Below, piece by piece: positions 1-10,529 of a DNA stretch of 56,854 nucleotides (position 1 is the stretch's first letter; the number at the start of each line of letters is the position of its first letter). Both the position numbers and the translations under genes were made by a program. The stretch covers positions 562,090 through 618,943 of the forward strand of contig BJOX01000017.1 of NCBI GenBank assembly GCA_009731375.1, in the 5' to 3' direction. The notes below the pieces were generated by a model that saw only the letters and a list, made by a program, of their open reading frames with translations, was not told where the DNA came from and searched no databases. Origin of the DNA: Paulinella micropora. Taxonomy: Eukaryota; Cercozoa; Imbricatea; Euglyphida.

Positions 1-135
1 GGCAGTTCCAACACTTCCAGACGGGCCGGTATGTTCAATGAAAATACTGGTCCAGAAATAGACCGGTATGTTCAATGAAAATACTGGTGGCACCGACGGG
101 AATCGAACTGGCGACAGGGCCCAGATGGTAGAACT
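1..135. other. Direct repeat and tRNA-3'-end-like sequence at the window edge
   Basis: A 26-bp sequence (26-51) is repeated exactly at 63-88, period 37. The second copy runs into 86-108, whose reverse complement looks like the 3' end of a mature tRNA: TTCGATT loop, CCCGT, a 7-nt acceptor strand CGGTGCC, discriminator A and CCA. The T-stem 5' strand that should pair with CCCGT is absent, so this is not a foldable tRNA gene. Eukaryotic nuclear tRNA genes do not encode CCA, so a retroelement primer-binding site or a retroposed tRNA fragment is the better reading. No coding sequence is recognised here. Confidence 0.4.
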
Positions 136-139
136 TGAC

Positions 140-140
140 C

Positions 141-208
<68 letters not shown>

Positions 209-282
209 CGGAATAGGAATAAGAATAGGAATAATAACAGTAGTAGTAGTAGTAGTAGTAGCAGTAGTAGTAGTAGTAGGTC

Positions 283-348
<66 letters not shown>

Positions 349-349
349 A
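140..349. repeat. Microsatellites (AAT)n then (AGT)n
   Basis: Nearly perfect AAT repeats occupy 140-208. After a short A/G-rich spacer, AGT/GTA repeats occupy about 239-349 with a few interruptions. Reading frames across them are homopolymeric (Asn, Ile, Ser, Val) and are not genes. From 369 to about 490 the sequence is TGTA- and TGTGCTG-rich. Confidence 0.95.
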
Positions 350-579
350 TAGTAACAGAGCAGTCCGTATCTGTATGTATGTACGTATGTGTGCGTATGT
401 ATGTATGTATGTATGTGCTGTGCGTTGCTGTGCTGTGTTGTGGTGTGTGTTGTGTGTGCTGTGTTGTGTTGTGTGTTGTGTGCTGTTGGGTCAGGTCGAC
501 TCACACTGCAGTCCGCTGGTGGCCTCACATGTGCGCCTCGGCGTCACCAGACAGATGTTTCAAACATACGGACCGGTAA

Positions 580-589
580 CACTTCTTCT

Positions 590-630
<41 letters not shown>

Positions 631-743
631 TTCTTCTTCTTCTTCTTCTTCTTCTTCTCTCCTCCTCCTCCTCCTCTTCCTCTTCTTTCTTCTTTCTTCT
701 TCTTCTTCTTCTTCTTCTTCTTCTTCTTTCTACTTCTTTCTAC

Positions 744-781
<38 letters not shown>

Positions 782-1076
782 TTTCTTCTTCTTCTTCTCT
801 TCTTCTTCTTCTTCTTCATCTTCATCATCTTCATCATCATCATCATCTTCTTCGTCTTCTTCTTCTTCTTCTTCTTCTTCTTCTTCTTCCTCCTCCTCCT
901 CCTCCTCCTCTTCCTCTTCATTCTTCTTCTTCTTCTTCTTCTTCTCCTCCTCCTCCTCCTCCTCCTCCTCCTCCTCCTTCTTCTTCTTCTTCTTCTTCTT
1001 TCTTCTTCTTCTTCTTCTTCTTCTTCTTCTTCTTCTTCTTCTTCTTCTTCTTCCTTTTCCTCTTCCTTCTTCCTCT

Positions 1077-1108
<32 letters not shown>

Positions 1109-1486
1109 TTCTTCTTCTTCTTTCTTCTTCTTTCTTCTTCTTTCTTTCTTCTTTCTACTTTCTTCTTCTTTCTTCTTCTTCTTCTTCTTCTTCTTCTTTC
1201 TTCTTCTTTCTTCTTTCTTCTTCTTCCTTCTTCTTTCTTCTTTCTTCTTTCTTCTTTCTTCTTTCTTTCTTCTTCTTCTTTCTTCTTCTTCCTTCTTTCT
1301 CCTTTCTTCTTTCTTCTTCTTTCTTCTTCTTTCTTCTTTCTTCTTCTTCTTCTTCTTTCTCTTCTTTCTTCTTTTTTCTTCTTTCTTCTTTCTTCTTCTT
1401 CTTTCTTCTTTCTTCTTTTTTCTTCTCTCTTGTTCTTTCTTCGTCTCTCTTCTTCTTTCTTCTTCTTCTTTCTTCTTCTTTCTTCT

Positions 1487-1524
<38 letters not shown>

Positions 1525-1618
1525 TTCCTTCCTTCCTTCTTCTTCTTCTTCTTCTTCTTCTTTTCTTCTTCCTTCTTCTTCTTCTTCTTCGTCGTCGTCG
1601 TCGTCTTCTTCTTCTTCG
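580..1618. repeat. 1-kb polypyrimidine tract, (TTC)n with TCC, TTTC and ATT variants
   Basis: More than a kilobase of almost uninterrupted pyrimidine on the plus strand: TTC units grading into TCC, TTTC, TTCC and CGT units, broken by an ATT block near 745-785 and a CAT block near 815-845. Mirror symmetry of this kind can form triplex (H-) DNA. Open frames through it encode only Ser/Phe/Leu or Arg/Lys/Glu runs. It may belong to an upstream intron of the histidine kinase gene, because a splice acceptor follows at 1694-1695. Confidence 0.95.
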
Positions 1619-1695
1619 CACGTATTTTACGTTTTATGCACTTTCTGACAATTGACTCTAATGTTGAAGTTGATTGACTTGCCTCTCTGTGCTAG

Positions 1696-2651
1696 GTGTT
1701 GAACAAGTGTCTGAAGAGTGCGATGGGCGAGAAGTTCACCCGAGCACACGAAAACTTGTTCCAGAAGGTGTACAAGGTACAGCCACACACCTGCTTCAGT
1801 CTATATCTGTATCTATATCTATTCTGTATCTATATCTCCATCTATATCTGTATATATCTATATCTATATCTGTATCTATATCTATATCTATATTTATATT
1901 TGTATCCATATTTATATCTTTATCTACATCCATCCATATCTGTACCCACTATATCCATATTATCCATATCCATATCTATACCTATATCTATATCTATATC
2001 TATATCTATATGTATCTAGATCTAGATCTAGATCTAGATCTATATCTAGATTTGATCTAGATGTAGATCTAGATCTAGATCTATATCTATATCTATTTCT
2101 ACATCTGCATCAATATCAATATGTTCATCTATCCTACATTTAGATCTCCGTCTGTATGTGCTGTAGGTGTTGAGCGAGGCCATGTCGCACGGCGTGGAGC
2201 GTGACGACGCAGAGGACGAGCTACAGGACGGCGACGAGGAGGGAGCGAAGTCAGGTCACCTAGCTAGCTGCCTAGCTACCTAGCTAGCTAGCTATCTATC
2301 CATCTATCCATCTATCTATCTATCTATCTATCTATCTCTATCTCTCTCTCTATCTATCTATCTATCTTACTATCTATCTATCTATCTATCTAATCTATCT
2401 AATCTAATCTAATTTAATCTAATCTACCTGTCTAAGCTAACCTAACCTAACCTAACATAATCCTATCCTATCCTATCCTAATCCTAATCCTAATCCTAAT
2501 CCTAATCCCCCCTAATCCCTAATCCCTAATCCTAATCCTAATCCTCAACCTAATCCTTATCCGAATCCGAATCCTAATCCTAATCCTAATCCTAATCCTA
2601 ATCCTAATCCTAGTCCTAGTCCCAGTCCCAGTCCCAGTCCCAGTCCTATTC

Positions 2652-2701
<50 letters not shown>

Positions 2702-3895
2702 CACAGACTTCCTTGGTTGACGAAATCAGAAGCTCCTTTTTTCTGACATTACAGTTGATCTCATCACTTACTCCACGGAGTGAACCAAGGCCACTTGAGG
2801 TGTCACTGACCCTCCCTTGGGCTTGGTTTTTTGAAATGGGTGCAATCTGTCGACAGACAGAGAAATAGGGGATGGTGTGGGTGTGCTGGGCTCGTGGTGG
2901 GGTGCCTTATGTGTGCCTAGCCATACGCCTATCAGTCACATGCCGAAATAGCGACGGGAAGCACAATCCTGTTCCCTCAGGGTGCCCTTTCTCGCTTGTT
3001 GAGCCCGGAATAAAACCCACAGTGCTCTGTCGGTTTATACTAGACTGTCGAACAGTCTCGAAACTCCATCTGCTTACTGGGCCCTCTGTAATGGAGGTGG
3101 GAGCTCGTTCTGCAAGGGGCGCTTTATGGAACGAGCCCTGGCCCCGCCTGGTACTAGGAAGCTTTGGTATTGCCTGTATCAGTCCCTTCCGTGCAAACAT
3201 CACGGCTTAGCTGGGCATCGGGTTAATACTTTACCCACAGACTTCCTGGTTGACGAAATCAGAAGCTCCTTTTTTCTGACATTAGTCGATATTTCATCAG
3301 TTGATCTTATCACTTACTCTACGGAATGAACCAAGGCCACTTGAGGTGTCACTGACCCTCTCTTGGGCTTGATTTTTTGAAATGGGTGCCATCTGTCGAC
3401 AGACAGAGAATTAGGGGATGGTGTGGGTGTGCTGGGCCCGTGGTGGGGTGCCTTATGTGTGCCTAGCCATACGCCTATGAGTCACATGCCGAAATAGCGA
3501 CGGGAAGCACAATCCTGTTCCCTCAGGGTGCCCTTTCTCGCTTGTTGAGCCCGGAATAAAACCCACAGTGCTCTGTCGGTTTATACTAGACTGTCGAACA
3601 GTCTCGAAACTCCATCTGCTTACTGGGCCCTCTGTAATGGAGGTGGGAGCTCGTTCTGCAAGGGGCGCTTTATGGAACGAGCCCTGGCCCCGCCTGGTAC
3701 CAGGAAGCTTTGGTATTGCCTGTATCAGTCCCTTCCGTGCAAACATCACGGCTTAGCTGGGCATCGGGTTAATACTTTACCCACAGACTTCCTGGTTGAC
3801 GAAATCAGAAGCTCCTTTTTTCTGACATTAGTCGATATTTCATCTATCTATCTATCCATCTATCTATCTATCTATCTGTAGGTCTGTCTATCTAC

Positions 3896-3949
<54 letters not shown>

Positions 3950-4656
3950 CTTGTTTGTTTGTTTTTCTCATCAGGTGACCCGCGCTACCAGCTTTTAGCG
4001 CATTGGAGCACCAAGCTCAACAACCGCGACCACGAGATTGTGCGCAACTTGCACCGCGAGCACCAGCGCAACGCACTGCAGCTGCAGCTGTCGCAGAACC
4101 TCATGCTCTTCAACCAGCAAACCATCACCTTGGAGAAGGAGTTCTTGATGATGAAGACAGACTTGTTGCGCGAGGACAACGACGAGATCGAATCGCTTGA
4201 GACGCAGCAGCAGCGAGAGCGAGAGGCGGCCAAACGCATTATACAAGCCAAACACGCCTCCATGGAACAGGAGAAGCAGGTCTCTCCTATCTATCTTTGA
4301 TCTCTACCTATTTTTTACTGATCTATCTACTTACCTACCTACCTACCTACCTACCTACCTACCTACTTACTAACTACCGACCGACGGACCTACCTACCTA
4401 CCTTTCTGTCTGCGCAGGCCTTCTTGGCCACGGAGCGCGCCAAGCAGCTGGAGGAGGTGATCGCTAAGAAGACGGACCAGCAGCGACTCTTCCAAAAGAT
4501 GCTGCGCAACTCCGACGTGCAGAAGTCCAACACGGACCTGCTGTACAAGCAAAACGTAGAGCAGCTGGCGGAGCAATCTCGCACCTTGCTGCAGAACTCA
4601 CGCGAGCTCGTCGCCACCGTGTCGCGCAGACTGGTAACACGTCGATCTACCTACCG

Positions 4657-4706
<50 letters not shown>

Positions 4707-4716
4707 TCATCTATCC

Positions 4717-4747
<31 letters not shown>

Positions 4748-4790
4748 CATCTATCCATCAATCTATCATTATCTATCCATCCATCCATCC

Positions 4791-4828
<38 letters not shown>

Positions 4829-6871
4829 ATGTATATATATATATGTATATATATAATGTATATATATATATTATTTATATATATATTTATGTATATATAT
4901 ATATGTATATATATACATATATATATATAGTATATAAGACATGTCTCAAAAGAAAGGGCGGATGTTGAATCTCTCTTTCTGGGAAGAAGGCCGAGATAGC
5001 TGGTTTTGTTCTATTCACGAACTACAGGCCCTTAGAAATAGTGTTATCTAACCTTATGCATGGGGCTGGAACCCTGCCGAAGGTAGAGAGAGAAAAAAAA
5101 GGTGGGGAAATTCCTGAAAACTTTTTGGGGCGTCCGCAGATGGGATGTAAGTCATGTTCGGTCGCCCTTACCGAAGGGAAATGCCGGAACGGATCTCAGT
5201 TGGAATGTCCTACGCCCCAAAGGTGTTCCCCAGCATGCAGCATCCCTGAGCCTCAAGCTCTTGTTCCGCGATGAATCCGAGGTGGAAAATGTTTTAAACA
5301 AATGAAATTTTTTGAATTTTTTAAACATATTCCTTTTGCGGTTCTTGTTTTCTATGAAAAGAATAATAAGATAGCTGGTGTTATTCCACAGGCACAAAGT
5401 ACAGGAGACGTGTGATAACGTGAGGCACCTATATGCACGGGGCTTTGGAACTCCTTTAGAAAAAAAGAAAAAAAAAAGAAAAAAATTGAGATGTCTCCAA
5501 AAATTTGTCGGACGTCCCCCGAATGGGGATGTTCGTAAATCTCGATGTCTCCCGAGCAAGGATGTCCCGGTGTGTGCCTTCCGAGGGATATCCCGGAGCG
5601 TCACTAGGAGTGTCCCAGGGCCCATCGCACCCCCAGACCCCAGCCATTTCCCACTCAGAAATCTAAGATCTCCAAACTCAAGAAGTGACCTACCCCAAAA
5701 TAGCCATCAGCCTAACAGAGTTGATCTTTCTGTCCCAAGCAAATGCGCTGGGCTATGTAAATGATAAAGCGCATGCGACATCTCTGACTTGCATGGGTAC
5801 TGAACATAGTGAAGATTAAGATCAGTATCTCTGGACAAGAACGTGGGAAAACCAAACGACATCGATTCTGGGGCTCTCTTAGCTGGAAAAAAAAATGCTT
5901 TTTTTGGTTTTTACATCGCGAACAAGGGAGATCAGCATCGTAGTAGGTCACATTAGAGTCGTGGATAGATGTATGTGCCCTTGAATATATCCTTACCTGC
6001 GTCAACTTCAGAGAGAGATCAATCAAAAAGGAGCTTGACGTACCACTTTATCCTGGAATTCCCGACAATATTCATTTTTCTGTCTACCTCGATGGCATAT
6101 GTGCAACAGTATGCCGTTTCTACGGGCCTGGAGTGCCTGCATATGAAATAAAACCAGCTATTTCGCGCTTCTTCCCAAAGAGAGAGGGAATCAAAATCCG
6201 GCCCTTTCTTTTGAGACATGTCGTATTTAATCTATCTTTCTATCTACCTACCTCCCTTACCTACCTACCTACCTACCTACCTACCTACCTACCTATCTAC
6301 CTACATACCTACCTACCTACCTACCTACCTACCTACTTACCTACCCACCTACCTACCTACCTACCTACCTATTTGCATGTCTAGGACAATGCGGAGAAGC
6401 TTCGGCTGAGTCGTGAGGTGGCGCTGTTCGAGCAGCAGTGCCAGCTCATCTCGCACCAGGAGCGCACACAACTCAACGAGAAGCATTTGCTGCGGCTCAA
6501 GTACGAGGATATGGCGGCCAAGCTGCTGTTGGAAACGATTGAGAAGGTGCAGGCAGAGGAGATCAAGCATTTGGAGCAGCGACACAAGGTAGCAAGCTTT
6601 GATTTCTTATTCGTTTACTTATTGATTGGTTGATTCATGTCTACAAGGTGGAGACGCGGCAGATTCTGCAGCTCAAGGACCAGGAGATCAGTGGGGATAT
6701 CTCTCTGCTGCAGCTGAAGCAGCGCCGCGCAGACGAGCTGGCCAAGATTGAACAGAACTCCATGCGGATTATGCAGGAGAAGTCGCGGCGCAAGGTGGCT
6801 ACTATGTTCGAGAAGGACATGGCGAGGCGGCTCAAGACGTTCCGGGAAGCGCAAGAGCTGCAGTGGGCAGG

Positions 6872-6926
<55 letters not shown>

Positions 6927-7668
6927 ATATATATATAGAATTCAACAAGGAAATCAATTTCTTGGATTTCTGGAACCCCGACGGGGTGGCACCGCGGTCG
7001 GGAGGCACAGGCAGCAAGGTACATACATACATACATACATACATACATACATACATAATACATACACTTTCTTGTTCCAGCTTAGAAGTCTGAATAACAA
7101 TCCAAGATAGCAAAAAAGCAAGAAGAAGAAGGATTTGGGGGGGGGGGGGNNNNNNNNNNNNNNNNNNNNNNNNNNNNNNNNNNNNNNNNNNNNNNNNNNN
7201 NNNNNNNNNNNNNNNNNNNNNNNNNNNNNNNNNNNGGGGGGGGGGATTTTGTATGTGTTGACGTATTTTACCTTGTAGGACGAAGATGGCAGCGACACCA
7301 TGTCCCTGGGCAGCGGCTCGCAATACTCCTTTAAGCAGGTTGAGGTACATACATACATACATACACACACACACATACATACATACATACAGACATACAT
7401 ACACACATACATACATACATACATACATACATACATACACACATGCATGCATACATGCATACATACATACGCAAGTTGAGGTACATACATACATATATAC
7501 ACACACACACATACATACATACATACATACAGACATACATACATACCATACTGACATACATACATACAGACATACATACATACATACACACATACATATA
7601 TACACACATGCATGCATACATACATACATACATACATACATACATACATAAATGCACACATACATACA

Positions 7669-7700
<32 letters not shown>

Positions 7701-8818
7701 CATAAGTACGTACGTACATACATACATACATTACATACATACATACCTACCTACATACCTACTACCTACCTACCTACATACATACATACATATACATGCA
7801 TACATACATACATGCATACATACATACATACATACATACATACGCACGTATGTTATTCGCAGTCGGGGCTTGCCACGCTGCCCAGTCTGCACTCGCTTAC
7901 GATAGCATATGTTATATATTATTACATATGCTATATATGTCAGTCGCAGTCGGGTGAGTCTGGCGTGGCCACGCTGTCCAGTCTGCACTCGCTGGGGCTG
8001 GGGCTCAACAAGTCGTCTCAAGGCGCCCTGCAGGAAGCCTGGGCCAAGTCTAACGGCGGCGACCGGCTGTCGGGCGGCCTGGGCGGGATTGACTTCACAG
8101 CCATCAAGCTGGCGGAGCGGTACGCCAAGGACAACAAGTGGAACGAGGAGCTAGCGGCGGACACGGAGCGAAGACGCCAGACCAACGCAGAAGACTACCA
8201 GCAGGAAGTGAACAACCTGCGCGATGCCAAGCAGCGGCTGGAGAAACTGCACTTGGAAGAAATGAACCAGATGGCCGAGCGCGACCGCGCGCGTTTGGAG
8301 GAGATGCTGTCGCAGTACCAGGACCAGCTACGCACGTTGCAGTTCTCCAAGGAGAGCGAGACACGGGCCCTACTGCAGATGCACATCAAACAACGCAAGC
8401 TGCTGCGCACGCACTTGCAGGAGGAGTTCCGATCGTTCCGCCGCGGGGAGGAGCTGCAGGTATTATCATTATACTTATTATTGTCATCATCATCATCATC
8501 ATTATCCAGTGTATTACCATTATTGTTGTTATTCTTGCAGGTGAAGCTGCACGACAGCGCGGTGCAAGGCAGCCGCATGAAGGGCGACTTCCTCGCCTTC
8601 GTCTGCCACGAGCTGCGCCACCCGCTGCACGGCATCGTCTGCGTGCTGGAGAACCTGAAGGAAGACGGCAACATCGAGTCCGCCACCAAGGAGCTGAGCA
8701 TCCAGACCGACATGATGCGCATCATCCTGAACGACGTGTTAGACCTGTCCAAGATCGAGGCGGGCAAGCTGAAACTGGTCTACGCCAACTTGAACCTACC
8801 CGCCACCTTGGAGCAGCT

Positions 8819-8862
<44 letters not shown>

Positions 8863-8904
8863 ACACACACACAATCTCTCTCTCTCTCTCTCACTCTCTC
8901 TCTC

Positions 8905-8968
<64 letters not shown>

Positions 8969-9062
8969 ACTCACTCATTCACACACACACAAACACACAT
9001 TCTATGCACATACTTCTTACATATGCAAAGACAAACGCAAACGCTCTCAAATTGCGTCTCTC

Positions 9063-9141
<79 letters not shown>

Positions 9142-10327
9142 CACTTACACTTCCACAGGGCAAGGAGGCGGCGGCCAACATCAAGGTTTCTCAGAAGAAC
9201 GTGGAGCTTGTGCTGCGCATCGGGGACGGCGTGCCCAAGATCGGCACAACTGAGCCGCTAAGGCTCAGGCAGTGTTTACTAAACCTCCTCAGCAACGCCC
9301 TCAAGTTCACCTCCAAGGGCACGATTACGCTGCAGGCCGAGTTGGAGCCTGGTATGGAGCTGCCGCCCAACAGTCCGCCGGGCACGGTGATGCTGCGGCT
9401 CAGCGTGATCGACACGGGCATCGGCATCGCGCCCGAGCACTTGCAGCACATCTTCGCCAAGTTCCAGCAGGCCGAGGCCAACACCTCGCACCGCTTCGGC
9501 GGCACAGGGCTCGGCCTCAACATCTCGCGCAAGCTCATGAAGCTGATGGAAGGGGACCTGCAAGTTTCCTCCGAGGTGGGCAAAGGCTCCGTCTTTTCGC
9601 TGCTGCTGCCTTTCCGGCCACCCATGACAGACAGCGAATCGGAGGTGGCGCTGTTGGGCAGCAGTGTCAGCTCTCCCGCCATGAGTTCAGTTAGCGGAGC
9701 CTTCATCAGCCCCAACACACGACAGCGCAACCTGGGAGCCTCAGCTGCCTCCCCCAACGTAGATGTCATCAACTACGCCCTCACCGGCGGTAGTAAACGC
9801 GCGGTGCGTGTGCTGTGCGCGGACGACAACAACATCACGCGCAGAGTGAACGGGAAGCGTCTGGGCAAGCTGGGTTGGAAGGTGGACCACGCGACGGACG
9901 GGGACGTGGCGGTGAGCATGGCGCTGGAGAAGCACGAAGCCGGACAGGACTACGACCTGATCCTCCTGGACGGGTTCATGCCTTCAAAGAACGGGGACGA
10001 GGCGTGCTTCGAGATGCAGAAGAAGGGCATCCCGTCGCTCATAATCGCAGCGACCGGCCAGGGCATGCAGGAGGACAGAGACAAGTTTCTCAAGAGCGGC
10101 ATGCACGAGGTGCTAGTGAAACCCTTCGTGGTGTCCGACATGCTGCGCACCATCTGGCAGGCCATGGACCGACGCACGCCGGGGTAATATACACATACAT
10201 ACGCTCACACACAAACACACATACAAACACACACACACACACACGCACACACACACACGCACACACACACACGCACACACACACACGCACACACACACGC
10301 ACACACACACGCACACGCACACGCACG

Positions 10328-10364
<37 letters not shown>

Positions 10365-10498
10365 CAAACACAACAAACACAGGCACACGGACATGCATGG
10401 CGCACATCACACTTCTATCTGCTACCTATGTATGTGTGTATTTATGTATGTAAGTAAGTATGTATGTATGTATGTATGTATGTATGTATGTATGTATG

Positions 10499-10529
<31 letters not shown>

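Noticed and set aside
86-160. tRNA gene at the window start
   Set aside because: The T-stem does not pair and no anticodon arm or D arm can be drawn.
68-1655. Long open frames of poly-Ser, poly-Asn, poly-Ile, Leu/Phe or Arg/Lys/Glu
   Set aside because: They exist only because trinucleotide microsatellites lack stops; no start context or domain.
2470-2620. Interstitial telomere from CCTAAT/CCCTAAT units
   Set aside because: The unit is not constant and grades into unrelated repeats, so simple-repeat drift is enough.
6913-7740. Minus-strand Tyr/Val/Cys/Met-rich frames of up to 275 codons
   Set aside because: They are translations of (CATA)n repeats that cross an N gap.
7443-10187. Single 914-codon ORF for the kinase
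   Set aside because: It reads through three microsatellite introns; splice sites show separate exons.
10205-10410. His-Thr or Val-Cys repeat proteins over the CA tract
   Set aside because: Pure dinucleotide repeat translation.
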